Of a stretch of 64,000 nt of DNA, positions 8,361-17,869 are shown piece after piece. Numbering within the stretch: the stretch's first letter is position 1; the number at the start of each line of letters is the position of its first letter. A program made the position numbers and the translations under genes. Source of the stretch: an uncultured Paracoccaceae bacterium (GTDB lineage Bacteria; Pseudomonadota; Alphaproteobacteria; Rhodobacterales; Rhodobacteraceae). The notes below the pieces were generated by a model, which was not told the origin of the DNA, searched no databases, and saw only the letters and a program-made list of their open reading frames with translations. Where the stretch lies: positions 1,124,001-1,188,000 of the forward strand of contig CANMVA010000001.1 of the NCBI GenBank assembly GCA_947501355.1. Reading direction: 5' to 3'.

Positions 8361-9281
8361 TCAGAGTTTGAGGTTCGGGATAATCTGCTTCTTGCGGGAC
8401 ATCACACCGGGCAGCACCACAGTGTCGCCAGAGACCGACGCGTCGAAGGATTTTTCGGCGACGGTCTTGGTCAGGTCGTTGGGCACCAGCATCGTCGCTT
8501 CCTCGTTCAGGATATCCACGACGAAAAGCAGCACCTGATCGACACCATCTTCCGAGGCGACCGTGGTCATCGTCTCCATGAGCGAGGCTTTGCGGTCCAG
8601 AATGATCGCAGGCTTCGTGGTTTCCAACACAGAGACACGGAATTTCGTGCCCTCAACCGCGTATTCCTTGCTATCCATCCGCAGTAGTTCCGCGTCCGAG
8701 AAGGCGGAGACGTCGGATTTCGCGGCAAACAGCTCGTCTGCGTATTCATGCGGGTCAAGGTCCAGGTCCTTGGCCAGACCCCATGCCAGCGCCTCATCCG
8801 CTTGGGTTGTGGTGGGGGAGCGGAAGGCGAGGGTGTCGGACAGGATGCAGGACAGCATCGCGCCTTTGATCTCGTTGGGCATCTGGGCCACGTCTTTACC
8901 AACCAGCTCATACATGATGGTGGCGGTGCAGGCGACAGGGCGGATGGTGATGTCGATCGGGCCTTTGGTTTCCAGACCGCCGACCAGCTTGTGGTGGTCG
9001 ATGATCGCCTGAACGTCGGCATTGTTGATGTTGGCGGGCAGCTCAGCCGGGTTGTTAGTATCCACGATGATCGCGGCTTGGTCGTCTTCCACATCGTCGA
9101 TAATGCGTGGCTTGGGCAGGTTCCAGCGCTCCAGCATGAAGGCGGCTTCGGTGTTGGGCTCGCCCAGCAAGACCGGCTCGGCGTGCTGATCCTTGATGTG
9201 GTTGAGATACCACGCCCAGATCAGGGGCGATCCGGTGCTGTCGGTATCGGGGGCTTTGTGGCCGAAGATGAGTGTGCTCAT
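8361..9281 (-). CDS. ppaC: Manganese-dependent inorganic pyrophosphatase (family II)
   Basis: The 306-residue DHH-superfamily enzyme hydrolyses pyrophosphate to phosphate, pulling biosynthetic reactions forward. Metal ligands are visible as H8, D12 and D14 (GHKAPDTD, 7-14), D74 (IIVDTNN) and the DHH motif D95-H96-H97; SCILSDTLAF and a C-terminal MSRKKQIIP segment are also typical. The ATG at 9281 has an AGGA ribosome site upstream; a start 15 bases earlier is less likely. Most alphaproteobacteria use family I pyrophosphatase, but family II is common in Rhodobacteraceae. It is monocistronic with its own terminator. Confidence 0.95.
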   Translation of the reverse strand: MSTLIFGHKAPDTDSTGSPLIWAWYLNHIKDQHAEPVLLGEPNTEAAFMLERWNLPKPRIIDDVEDDQAAIIVDTNNPAELPANINNADVQAIIDHHKLVGGLETKGPIDITIRPVACTATIMYELVGKDVAQMPNEIKGAMLSCILSDTLAFRSPTTTQADEALAWGLAKDLDLDPHEYADELFAAKSDVSAFSDAELLRMDSKEYAVEGTKFRVSVLETTKPAIILDRKASLMETMTTVASEDGVDQVLLFVVDILNEEATMLVPNDLTKTVAEKSFDASVSGDTVVLPGVMSRKKQIIPNLKL

Positions 9282-9375
9282 GTCAGGGTCCTGCAAATAG
9301 CGGAGATTTCGCGCGTGGTTTAAACGGGTGCGCTTTGCTTGTCACGGGGGGTGCGACCTTGCGTGCCGCAGGAGG

Positions 9376-9407
9376 CCTCCGGCGGGGATATTTGAGAAAA
9401 GCGAAAG
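9376..9407 (+). repeat. Dispersed intergenic repeat, copy 2
   Basis: CCTCCGGCGGGGATATTTG followed by AGAAAAGCGAAAG, ending one base before the stop of the TraB/GumN gene. Same family as the copies at 5353, 12710, 32895, 40650 and 40711. Confidence 0.65.
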
Positions 9408-9408
9408 G

Positions 9409-10401
9409 TCAGAGGGGCAATTGCGTGAGCGTGTAGCCCTCTTGTGCAAGCAGGTTCAGCACGCCGTCCGTGCCGCCCAGATGAGCCGCGCCCATAGCAA
9501 CAATCAGCGTGTCATGCTGGCGCGTGGCCTCTGCGATGACGGGCATCCAATTGCGATTGCGGCGGATCAGCAGCACCTCTTCCATCTCGGTGAACATCGC
9601 GTCGATTTCCGTGCGCGAGACGCCGGGCATGTCATAGGCGGCGAGCCGGGAGATGTGCCAGGCTTTCACGTGCTCCTCGGCGAAATAGGTCTCAAGCAGG
9701 GTTGCGAAAAGCGCATCGGCGTCGCGGTTCATCGCGATGGTGGCTTGCAGCATCTCGATCTGTTCGTCTATCGGTTCACCGCCGAAAAGCGTGAAGAGCG
9801 TGTCGTAGGGCTCAAGCGCCTGCGTCGGGACGTCGGCGATCTCGGCCTGATCCATAATCATGTGATCAAGGCCGCGTTGCCCGCTGACCATCGCCTCCAT
9901 CGCACAAGGCGGCACAGCAAGCATCAGCGACAGATACCAGGGCTGGAACTTGGCGGCCATAAAGGCGGGGATCTGGCGCGCGCGGGCTTGGTCGGCGAGT
10001 GTCTGCCAGACGGGCTCTGGCAGCAGATCGGGCAGGGTGGGGCCGTCTGTGATGAAGAGCAACTCCGGGCGGCTGGCCATCTCGGCTTGCAACTGCGCCT
10101 CGGCGGCTTTGGTGGTTTCCAGCAGGATCAGGTCGGCGGCGGGGATCAACGGCTGGATGCGGGCAAGGATGGGATCAAGGCGCGGGTCGTAGATGTGCAT
10201 CGTGCCCACCAGATGTAGGACAGTGTCGCCCCTTTCGGCGCGCCACAGTAGACCTTGGGGATAAGGCGTCTGGGCGATAATGGCCTCAAGCTCGGCCTGT
10301 TGCGCGGCAGGCAGGCTGTCTGGCGTGAAGGCGCCTTCGCAACGGGCAAAGGCCGGTGTTGCAAGGCTGATCAGAAAGCACAGCATCAGAACGTATCGCA
10401 T
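9409..10401 (-). CDS. TraB/GumN family protein
   Basis: The 330-residue protein has a clear Sec signal peptide (residues 1-19, cleavage after AFA) and so is exported. The mature part matches the TraB/GumN (DUF1826-unrelated, Tiki-like) fold: GTMHIYDPR near residue 66 and AMGAAHLGG near the C-terminus supply the conserved GxxH and GxAHL elements of this putative metalloprotease family. Its role in bacteria is not established. It is divergent from groES, with 194 bases between the two starts. A dispersed repeat directly abuts its 3' end. Confidence 0.9.
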   Translation of the reverse strand: MRYVLMLCFLISLATPAFARCEGAFTPDSLPAAQQAELEAIIAQTPYPQGLLWRAERGDTVLHLVGTMHIYDPRLDPILARIQPLIPAADLILLETTKAAEAQLQAEMASRPELLFITDGPTLPDLLPEPVWQTLADQARARQIPAFMAAKFQPWYLSLMLAVPPCAMEAMVSGQRGLDHMIMDQAEIADVPTQALEPYDTLFTLFGGEPIDEQIEMLQATIAMNRDADALFATLLETYFAEEHVKAWHISRLAAYDMPGVSRTEIDAMFTEMEEVLLIRRNRNWMPVIAEATRQHDTLIVAMGAAHLGGTDGVLNLLAQEGYTLTQLPL

Positions 10402-10497
10402 GGGTCATCCCTTCTCTCAGACGTCAACGCTACGAAGGCCGGTCCCGCTGCGCAACGGCCCTTCGCAAAATGGATCGTATTTTCCCGATCAGATCGG

Positions 10498-10526
10498 TTG
10501 ACAGGCAAAGCCAGCTTGCTTATCTC
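10498..10526 (+). promoter_or_regulatory. Sigma-70 type promoter of groES-groEL
   Basis: A perfect TTGACA at 10498-10503 is followed 17 bases later by TATCTC at 10521-10526. Transcription would start near 10533, exactly where the CIRCE element begins, so HrcA bound to CIRCE would block it. Confidence 0.65.
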
Positions 10527-10533
10527 CGCTGCG

Positions 10534-10560
10534 TTATCACTCGGAGGAGCTGAGTGCTAA
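10534..10560 (+). promoter_or_regulatory. CIRCE element (HrcA operator)
   Basis: TTATCACTC, nine bases, then GAGTGCTAA. This is the CIRCE consensus TTAGCACTC-N9-GAGTGCTAA with one mismatch in the left arm. It lies 36 bases ahead of the groES start. HrcA repression of groESL, relieved by heat shock, is the known role of this element; hrcA is not in the window. Confidence 0.95.
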
Positions 10561-10595
10561 CATTGGGAGAAACTTTGAGCCAAGGAGCTGCAAAG

Positions 10596-10883
10596 ATGGC
10601 ATTGAAACCGCTTCATGACCGCGTGCTGGTACGCCGCACGGAAAGCGACGAAAAGACTGCTGGCGGACTTATCATCCCCGAAAGTGCAAAAGAAAAGCCC
10701 GCCGAGGGCGAAGTGATTGCATGTGGCGAAGGCGCCCGCAAGGACAGCGGCGAACTGATCGAGATGGCTGTCAAAGAGGGTGACAAGATCCTGTTTGGCA
10801 AGTGGTCCGGCACCGAAGTCACGGTCGACGGCGAAGAGCTGTTGATGATGAAGGAAAGCGACATTCTGGGCATCATCGCCTGA
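10596..10883 (+). CDS. groES: Co-chaperonin GroES
   Basis: The 95-residue co-chaperonin caps the GroEL ring and helps fold cytoplasmic proteins. It starts [14 protein letters not shown] and shows [13 protein letters not shown] (mobile loop, about 24-36) and the conserved end [10 protein letters not shown]. The ATG at 10596 follows an AAGGAG site; a longer frame from 10554 would start inside the CIRCE element. It forms a two-gene operon with groEL, 47 bases downstream, under CIRCE control. Confidence 0.98.
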   Translation: MALKPLHDRVLVRRTESDEKTAGGLIIPESAKEKPAEGEVIACGEGARKDSGELIEMAVKEGDKILFGKWSGTEVTVDGEELLMMKESDILGIIA

Positions 10884-10912
10884 TCTCGCCCTTTTCAAAT
10901 GAAACAATCTGA

Positions 10913-12574
<1,662 letters not shown>

Positions 12575-12578
12575 GCAA

Positions 12579-12598
12579 GTCGATCCGTCAGGATCGAC
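12579..12598 (+). other. Perfect hairpin just after groEL
   Basis: GTCGATCC and GGATCGAC form eight perfect pairs around GTCA. There is no immediate T-run, so it may protect the 3' end of the messenger or act with the terminator that follows. Confidence 0.5.
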
Positions 12599-12657
12599 GT
12601 CGCCCGATAGGTTTTTGCCACAGGCAAACACCGAAAGGGAAAGTCGCTTTGAATCGA

Positions 12658-12693
12658 GAAGGGGCCGCATTCACTGCGGCCCCTTCGCTTTTT
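12658..12693 (+). terminator. Rho-independent terminator of groES-groEL
   Basis: GAAGGGGCCGCA pairs with TGCGGCCCCTTC (12 perfect pairs) around TTCAC, followed by GCTTTTT. Confidence 0.9.
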
Positions 12694-12709
12694 GAAACCG
12701 TCTCGACAT

Positions 12710-12741
12710 GCCTTCGGCGAGGATATTTGGACAAAGGTGAA
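12710..12741 (+). repeat. Dispersed intergenic repeat, copy 3
   Basis: GCCTTCGGCGAGGATATTTG followed by GACAAAGGTGAA. It is a divergent copy of the family, between the groEL terminator and the transporter gene. Confidence 0.55.
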
Positions 12742-12762
12742 CCAAGACGATAAGCGCACGTT

Positions 12763-13584
12763 ATGCGCCTGTTCCTTCTCGTCTGTCTGGTGATGATCGC
12801 CTTTGCGTCCAACTCGGTCCTGAATCGTCTGGCCTTGGTCGATGCAGGTATGGGACCGGCCAGTTTCGCAGCAATCCGTATGTTGTCGGGCGCGGTCGCT
12901 TTGGCCGCACTCGTCCTCATGCGCTCAAGACCGGCCAACTGGTCCTTGCGACCGGCAGGCGCTGCGAGCCTTTTGATCTATGTGATCGGGTTTTCCTTCG
13001 CCTATGTGACGTTGGATGCAGGCGCCGGTGCGTTGATCCTTTTCGGGGGCGTGCAGGTCACCATGTTTGCAGGCGCCCTGATCGCGCGCGAGCAAATTTC
13101 GCCCCAGCGCTGGGCCGGAGCAGTGATCGCCTTCGCAGGATTGGTCTATTTGATGTGGCCTAGCGGGGCCTCGGCCCCCGCGCTGTCGGGTGTCGCCTTG
13201 ATGACATTGGGCGCGCTGGGCTGGGGGCTTTATTCACTGGTGGGGCGCGGGGCGTCAGACCCGTTGCAAGACACCGCGATGAACTTTCTATACGCCACAC
13301 CGCCCGTGGTGCTGATTGCGCTGGTGCTGCAGGACACGGTGAACTGGCCCGGCACGATACTGGCTATCATTGCAGGCGCGCTGACCTCGGGCCTTGGCTA
13401 TGCGCTGTGGTATCTGGTGTTGCCGCGTATCGAAGCCACAACCGCAGCCTTGTCTCAATTAACCGTCCCGATCATCGCACTTTCGGGCGGGATTATCTTC
13501 CTATCAGAAGAGCTCACCCTGCGATTTGCGATCGCCACAGCTCTGGTATTGGGCGGCATCGGACTGTCTCTCGTCCGGCGGTAG
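12763..13584 (+). CDS. DMT family (EamA) transporter
   Basis: The 273-residue inner-membrane protein has ten predicted hydrophobic segments and two EamA halves, as in drug/metabolite transporters. The end of the second half reads YLVLPRIEATTAALSQL and SEELTLRFAIATALVLGGI, typical for the family. Substrate and direction are unknown. It stands alone between the groESL terminator and a hairpin ahead of the YbjN gene. Confidence 0.9.
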   Translation: MRLFLLVCLVMIAFASNSVLNRLALVDAGMGPASFAAIRMLSGAVALAALVLMRSRPANWSLRPAGAASLLIYVIGFSFAYVTLDAGAGALILFGGVQVTMFAGALIAREQISPQRWAGAVIAFAGLVYLMWPSGASAPALSGVALMTLGALGWGLYSLVGRGASDPLQDTAMNFLYATPPVVLIALVLQDTVNWPGTILAIIAGALTSGLGYALWYLVLPRIEATTAALSQLTVPIIALSGGIIFLSEELTLRFAIATALVLGGIGLSLVRR

Positions 13585-13732
13585 CGCAGCGCCCAATCTT
13601 GCGTCATCCCCAGTTTCATCCACAACTTATTGCGGCTGTCACCAAAATATAGCTTTACAGGTCCCCCTCTTTGCGCCCACGATATTTGGTATGGAAGGCA
13701 GGCAAAGCACCCTTCCATAGAGCAGGCACCAA

Positions 13733-13761
13733 GCTGTTGGGCCGCTGCCAGGCCCAGCAGC
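13733..13761 (+). other. Hairpin in the leader of the YbjN-domain gene
   Basis: GCTGTTGGGCC and GGCCCAGCAGC form 11 positions with one mismatch around GCTGCCA. It ends 23 bases before the start codon, with no T-run; it may affect messenger stability. The rest of the 13585-13784 gap shows no gene. Confidence 0.4.
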
Positions 13762-13784
13762 TAAAGCAAAAAGCGAGGCGCGCC

Positions 13785-14288
13785 ATGGCATTGACCGAGC
13801 AGTATCTGGAAACAGAAGACCTTCACCCCATCGACATCGTCGAGCATATCGCAGAACACCACGAGTGGGATTTCGACCGCGTGGCCGACGATCAGATCGC
13901 CATGGCCGTCGAGGGCCAGTGGCGCACCTATTCGATCACGCTGGCCTGGTCCGGCTACGACGAAACGTTGCGCCTGATCTGCACGTTTGAGATGGAGCCG
14001 CCCGAGGACAAGCTGCCTCAGCTGTATGAAATCCTCAACAAAACCAACGACATGTGCTGGGCTGGCGCCTTCACCTACTGGAACGAGCAAAAGCTGATGG
14101 TCTATCGCTACGGCCTTGTTCTGGCCGGTGGTCAGGATGCATCAGCTGAGCAGATTGACACGCTGATCAACGCCGCCGTCCTGTCGGCAGAGCGGTTCTA
14201 CCCGGCCTTCCAGCTGGTCAGCTGGGCCGACCAAACGCCTGAGCAGGCCTTGCAGGTTGCCATTGCCGAGGCTTACGGACGGGCCTAA
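13785..14288 (+). CDS. YbjN domain-containing protein
   Basis: The 167-residue cytoplasmic protein belongs to the YbjN family, which shares the type III secretion chaperone-like fold; the molecular role is not settled. Typical parts are WDFDRVADDQIAMAVEGQW, LICTFEMEPPEDKLPQLYEILNKTND and GAFTYWNEQKLMVYRYGL. The ATG at 13785 fits homologues; an in-frame ATG at 13671 is too far upstream. In Rhodobacteraceae this gene commonly precedes proC, as here, with 79 bases between them. Confidence 0.88.
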   Translation: MALTEQYLETEDLHPIDIVEHIAEHHEWDFDRVADDQIAMAVEGQWRTYSITLAWSGYDETLRLICTFEMEPPEDKLPQLYEILNKTNDMCWAGAFTYWNEQKLMVYRYGLVLAGGQDASAEQIDTLINAAVLSAERFYPAFQLVSWADQTPEQALQVAIAEAYGRA

Positions 14289-14367
14289 GTTTCCTCCCGA
14301 CGCCAGTGCGTCCCTTTCAAGCGATTGATGGGGCGCATTGGTGCGTTTCGCGAAGGGGGAGCCATCC

Positions 14368-15183
14368 ATGACACTTGACGATTTGGCCGCACGGGGGCTG
14401 GTGCTTCTGGGCTGCGGAAAGATGGGCTCGGCCATGTTGGAGGGCTGGCTGAAAGGCGGTCTGCCGCCTGCATCGGTTTGGGTCGTGGACCCGCAGCCCT
14501 CTGATTGGGTGCAGGCGCAAGGTGTCCATATCAATGAAGATTTACCCCCAGACCCGGCGATCGTGCTGGTCGCGGTGAAGCCGCAGATGATGGGCGATGC
14601 ACTCCCCTCGATCCAGGCGCTTGGTAATGGCGCAACGTTGTTCGTGTCGGTCGCCGCAGGCACGACAATTGCGCGTTTTGAAGACGTTTTGGGGGCGCAA
14701 ACCCCCATCGTGCGCGCGATGCCAAACACCCCCGCAGCGGTGGGCAAGGGCATCACTGCGCTGATCGGCAACGCCCATGTCAGCGACGCGCAATTGGCGC
14801 TGGCGGACGAATTACTGCAAGCTGTCGGACAAACCGTCCGACTGGAAAGCGAGGCGCAGATGGATGCGGTGACCGGGGTGTCCGGCTCTGGCCCGGCCTA
14901 TGTGTTTCACCTGATTGAAACGCTTGCCAAGGCCGGGGAAGCCCAAGGTTTGGCCCCGGAACTGGCCATGACCCTTGCGAAAGCTACGGTGGCGGGCGCG
15001 GGGGCTTTGGCTGAGACCGCCGCCGAAGATCCCGCGCAGTTGCGCGTCAATGTCACCAGCCCGAACGGCACGACACAAGCGGCGTTGGAGGTTTTGATGA
15101 GCGAAATCAATGGCTTCCCACGTTTGCTGGAAGAGGCCGTCGCGGCGGCCACGCAACGCTCCAAGGAGTTGTCCAATGGCTGA
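14368..15183 (+). CDS. proC: Pyrroline-5-carboxylate reductase
   Basis: The 271-residue enzyme reduces 1-pyrroline-5-carboxylate to proline with NAD(P)H. GCGKMG (15-20) is the Rossmann nucleotide loop; AMPNTPAAVGKG (about 114-125), TGVSGSGPAYVF and the C-terminal VTSPNGTTQAAL are family signatures. The ATG at 14368 has GGGGGA upstream; a GTG-initiated frame begins 30 bases earlier. It overlaps csaA by eight bases, so proC, csaA and the dehydrogenase form an operon. Confidence 0.96.
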   Translation: MTLDDLAARGLVLLGCGKMGSAMLEGWLKGGLPPASVWVVDPQPSDWVQAQGVHINEDLPPDPAIVLVAVKPQMMGDALPSIQALGNGATLFVSVAAGTTIARFEDVLGAQTPIVRAMPNTPAAVGKGITALIGNAHVSDAQLALADELLQAVGQTVRLESEAQMDAVTGVSGSGPAYVFHLIETLAKAGEAQGLAPELAMTLAKATVAGAGALAETAAEDPAQLRVNVTSPNGTTQAALEVLMSEINGFPRLLEEAVAAATQRSKELSNG

Positions 15184-15514
15184 GATCAGCTTTGAAGACT
15201 TCGTGAAGGTCGATATCCGCGTCGGTCAGATCACCCGCGCAGAACCCTATCCGGAAGCGCGCAAACCGGCGATCAAGCTCTGGGTCGATATGGGGCCGGA
15301 GCTTGGGGAGAAGAAAAGCTCTGCTCAGATCACGGTGCATTATACGCCGGAAGAGTTGCCGGGCAAACGCGTGCTTGCGGTTGTGAATTTCCCGGCCCGC
15401 CAAATCGGCAAATTCATGAGCGAAATCCTTGTGTTGGGCGTGCCTGATGCTGATGGCGAGGTGGTCTTGCTAACGCCTGATAAAGACGTGCCCCTGGGCG
15501 GAAGGATGTATTGA
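15176..15514 (+). CDS. csaA: tRNA-binding domain protein, CsaA type
   Basis: The 112-residue protein is a stand-alone OB-fold tRNA-binding domain like CsaA, described as a secretion-related chaperone that can bind tRNA. Marks are FVKVDIRVGQI (residues 7-17), KKSSAQITVHY and the C-terminal LLTPDKDVPLGGRMY. The start overlaps proC by eight bases with AAGGAG upstream; its stop overlaps the next ATG in TGATG. Confidence 0.93.
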   Translation: MAEISFEDFVKVDIRVGQITRAEPYPEARKPAIKLWVDMGPELGEKKSSAQITVHYTPEELPGKRVLAVVNFPARQIGKFMSEILVLGVPDADGEVVLLTPDKDVPLGGRMY

Positions 15515-16467
15515 TGAACCGCGTTCTGATCACACGGAAACTGCCAGATGCCGTCTTGGAAGCCGCACGCGAAAGCATGGAGGTGACAGTGCGTGATGAT
15601 ACCTTGCCGCTCTCGCCTGATGAGGTGACGAACGCCTTGCAGAACTACGATGCCGTGCTGCCCACTTTGGGCGATGCGTTCTCGGCTGCCGCGTTCGACT
15701 TGGTGCCGGAGCCGCGCTGCAAGCTGCTCGCCAATTTCGGCGTGGGGTATAACCATATCGACGCGGACGCCGCCCGCGCGGCGGGGGTGGCTGTGACGAA
15801 CACGCCTGGTGCTGTCACCGATGCGACTGCCGATATTGCCATGACGCTGATGCTGATGGTGACCCGCCGCGCCAGTGAAGGCGAACGGATGGTGCGCGCC
15901 GGGAAGTGGGAGGGTTGGCACCCGACGCAGATGCTGGGCCTGCACCTGACGGGCAAGACCGTGGGCATCGTCGGTATGGGCCGGATCGGGCAGGCAATTG
16001 CGAAGCGCTGCCATTACGGCTTTGATATGAAAGTTGTTTTCTTTAATCGCTCACCCAAAGATGTGGGCGATCATGCCACACAGCTTGCAGATTTGCGCGC
16101 CGTGATGGAGGCCTCGGATGTCGTGGTTGTGGCCGTTCCGGGCGGTGCCGAAACGCGTCATCTTATCGACAGCGGGGCTTTATCCGCGATGAAGCCAACG
16201 GCGTTTCTGGTCAACATCGCGCGGGGCGATGTCGTGGACGAGGCGGCGCTGATCGCGTCGCTTCAAACCGGCGTCATCGCGGGGGCGGGTCTGGACGTTT
16301 ATGAGAACGAACCGGACGTGCCGGATGCGCTGAAAGCCTTGGAAAACACGGTCTTATTGCCGCATCTGGGCACCGCAGCTTTAGAAGTGCGCGAGGCAAT
16401 GGGGCTCATGGCGGTCGAGAATATCCGCGCGCATTTCGCGGGCAAACCCTTGCCAAATGCCGTCTAG
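15514..16467 (+). CDS. D-2-hydroxyacid dehydrogenase (glyoxylate/hydroxypyruvate reductase-like)
   Basis: The 317-residue NAD(P)-dependent enzyme belongs to the 2-hydroxyacid dehydrogenase family. It has FGVGYNHID (75-83), the Rossmann loop GMGRIG (154-159), NIARGDVVDE with the substrate-binding Arg, and LPHLGTA with the catalytic His. It resembles glyoxylate reductases more than PdxB or SerA, and lacks an ACT domain. Translation is coupled to csaA. Its stop overlaps tdk in CTAG. Confidence 0.92.
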   Translation: MNRVLITRKLPDAVLEAARESMEVTVRDDTLPLSPDEVTNALQNYDAVLPTLGDAFSAAAFDLVPEPRCKLLANFGVGYNHIDADAARAAGVAVTNTPGAVTDATADIAMTLMLMVTRRASEGERMVRAGKWEGWHPTQMLGLHLTGKTVGIVGMGRIGQAIAKRCHYGFDMKVVFFNRSPKDVGDHATQLADLRAVMEASDVVVVAVPGGAETRHLIDSGALSAMKPTAFLVNIARGDVVDEAALIASLQTGVIAGAGLDVYENEPDVPDALKALENTVLLPHLGTAALEVREAMGLMAVENIRAHFAGKPLPNAV

Positions 16468-17045
16468 CAATCGCCCACAGCCGCGCGCCAATGGCGTCGG
16501 CACAGGCTGACATAGCGCTCATTTCCACCGATCTGCACCTGGGCACCGTCGGTCAAGACGCGCCCCTGATCGTCCTGCCGGACGACCATCGTCGCCTTCT
16601 TGCCGCAGTGGCAAATCGTGCGCACTTCGCGCATCTCATCGGCCAGCGCCAGAAGGGCCGCCGAGCCCGGAAAGAGCTTGCCCTGAAAATCGACGCGCAG
16701 ACCATAACACATCACAGGCACGTTCAGATCATCGACCGCGCGCGCCAGTTGCCAGACCTGATCCGCGCTGAGAAACTGGGATTCGTCGATGAAGACACAG
16801 GCACAAGGCCCATCGGCAAGCCTTTGATTTATCTTCAAAAATAGGTCATCATCCACGCCGAACGTATCTGCTGCGACGCCGATTCCGATGCGCGAGGCGA
16901 TCCGGCCATCACCGGCCCGATTGTCGAACTGCGCGGTCAACAGATATGTCTGCATCCCGCGTTCGATGTAGTTGTGGGAGGCTTGGAGCAGAACAGTCGA
17001 TTTGCCCGCATTCATCGTGGAATAGTTGAAGTACAGCTTGGCCAT
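16464..17045 (-). CDS. tdk: Thymidine kinase (type II)
   Basis: The 193-residue enzyme phosphorylates thymidine with ATP in the pyrimidine salvage pathway. The P-loop STMNAGKST is at 9-17, FIDESQFL (85-92) contains the catalytic Glu88, and CHCGKKAT plus CRRHW supply the zinc-binding cysteines. Length is normal. The stop overlaps that of the convergent dehydrogenase by four bases. Upstream lies a 307-base non-coding segment with strong secondary structure that may be its leader. Confidence 0.96.
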   Translation of the reverse strand: MAKLYFNYSTMNAGKSTVLLQASHNYIERGMQTYLLTAQFDNRAGDGRIASRIGIGVAADTFGVDDDLFLKINQRLADGPCACVFIDESQFLSADQVWQLARAVDDLNVPVMCYGLRVDFQGKLFPGSAALLALADEMREVRTICHCGKKATMVVRQDDQGRVLTDGAQVQIGGNERYVSLCRRHWRAAVGDC

Positions 17046-17084
17046 AACCTTGATTAGCCAAGCGTCCGAAGCGCTGCAAGCGGG

Positions 17085-17190
17085 GTTAGGCGGTGGGCTC
17101 CTCTGACATTGTAAGACGCTGGATCAAAGGGCGTTCGCCCACTGGGAATTGATCCGGCTGCACCATCAAACAAGAGGAGCCCACCGCTGT
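17085..17190. ncRNA. Candidate structured RNA (6S-like shape) or tdk leader
   Basis: GCGGTGGGCTCCTCT at 17090-17104 pairs perfectly with AGAGGAGCCCACCGC at 17173-17187. Inside is an open region on each side, then GGATCAA/TTGATCC (17121-17127 and 17149-17155), and a GGGCG-TTC-GCCC tip. A long terminal stem, a wide bubble and an apical hairpin recall 6S RNA, though about 105 bases is short for that class. On the minus strand it would be the tdk leader. Further out, 17188-17352 contains another CCACCGC-compatible copy near 17229, allowing alternative pairing. No convincing protein is encoded across the whole 17046-17352 gap. Strand is undecided. Confidence 0.42.
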
Positions 17191-17319
17191 TCCGGCTTAC
17201 ACCGGTCCCTGGATCCCACGTCCTAGGCGCGGTGGACCCAAACCAAGCCGATGCTGGGGACATCGGAACTGGTAATCGCCCCTGTTCGGGACGCTTTATA
17301 AATGACAAACCCTTGCCAA

Positions 17320-17331
17320 CCCATTAATGGG
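17320..17331. promoter_or_regulatory. Palindrome upstream of the CII-like gene
   Basis: CCCATTAATGGG is a perfect 12-base palindrome, flanked by TGCC and GGCA. It lies 21 bases before the chosen start and could be an autoregulatory operator. Confidence 0.35.
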
Positions 17332-17352
17332 AAAGGCAGCGAGAGTTTCCCC

Positions 17353-17832
17353 ATGACGAAAGGGTATTCAGGAACTGGGATGGGTATTGGTAATTATCTG
17401 AAAAAGCACACTGAGGCTTTGGTTAAAGATGTCGGTATCGAGCCGGCTTGCACGCTGACGGGCAAGTCCAAGGCGACGCTGGGGCGGTATTATTCAGACA
17501 ACCCTGAGCATGCCGACCGGTTCATGCCTATCGACGCGGTCGCGGCGTTGGAAGAAGCGGCCCGGTTTCCCCATGTCACCAGCGCACTTGCCGATCTCAA
17601 AGGGATCACGCTGAGCTATGACCAGGATCGTAAGAACTCTGACGGGGGTGGCGTCAACTCTGACGTGGTGGCCTTGTCGCAGCGGTTTGCGATGTTGATG
17701 GCGGAGTATAACCAATCCATCGAGGACGGTGTGATCACGGTGAATGAAGCCAAACGACTGTTGCGCGAAACCTCTGCCTTGCAGCATGTCCTGCTTGAAA
17801 TGAAACTCCACCTCGAAGAAGAGACGGGCTAG
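17353..17832 (+). CDS. Phage regulatory CII-like protein (CP76 family-like)
   Basis: The 159-residue protein resembles the phage CII regulatory family (PF06892-like): a helical N-terminus with ALVKDVGIEPACTLTGKSKATLGRYYS, where the second half reads as the DNA-contacting helix-turn-helix, and a coiled C-terminal helix (VNEAKRLLRETSALQHVLLEMKLHLEE). Homologues occur in many Rhodobacteraceae chromosomes outside prophages, and no other phage gene is present here. The start at 17353 is uncertain; in-frame ATGs occur at 17302 and 17377. Probably a DNA-binding regulator. Confidence 0.7.
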   Translation: MTKGYSGTGMGIGNYLKKHTEALVKDVGIEPACTLTGKSKATLGRYYSDNPEHADRFMPIDAVAALEEAARFPHVTSALADLKGITLSYDQDRKNSDGGGVNSDVVALSQRFAMLMAEYNQSIEDGVITVNEAKRLLRETSALQHVLLEMKLHLEEETG

Positions 17833-17869
17833 GGTGGTCTAGCAGCCGATCTTTAACAATTCCCTAGCC
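17827..17869. other. Inverted repeat across convergent gene ends
   Basis: GGCTAGGG (17827-17834) and CCCTAGCC (17862-17869) are eight-base arms 27 bases apart. They include the stop codons of both the CII-like gene and the KAS III gene and may act as a weak two-way transcription barrier. Confidence 0.35.

Noticed and set aside
9328-10218. A 296-codon open frame opposite the TraB/GumN gene
   Set aside because: Shadow; the minus-strand protein has a signal peptide and family motifs.
13617-13627. DnaA-box-like TCATCCACA
   Set aside because: Single, imperfect and without an AT-rich unwinding region or dnaA/dnaN; not an origin.
17054-17308. An 84-codon frame in the tdk upstream gap
   Set aside because: Lies across strong inverted repeats, has no ribosome site and no recognisable sequence; a structured RNA fits better.
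17353-17832. Prophage signal from the CII-like gene
   Set aside because: No integrase, structural or lysis genes and no attachment repeats nearby; such genes occur singly in relatives.
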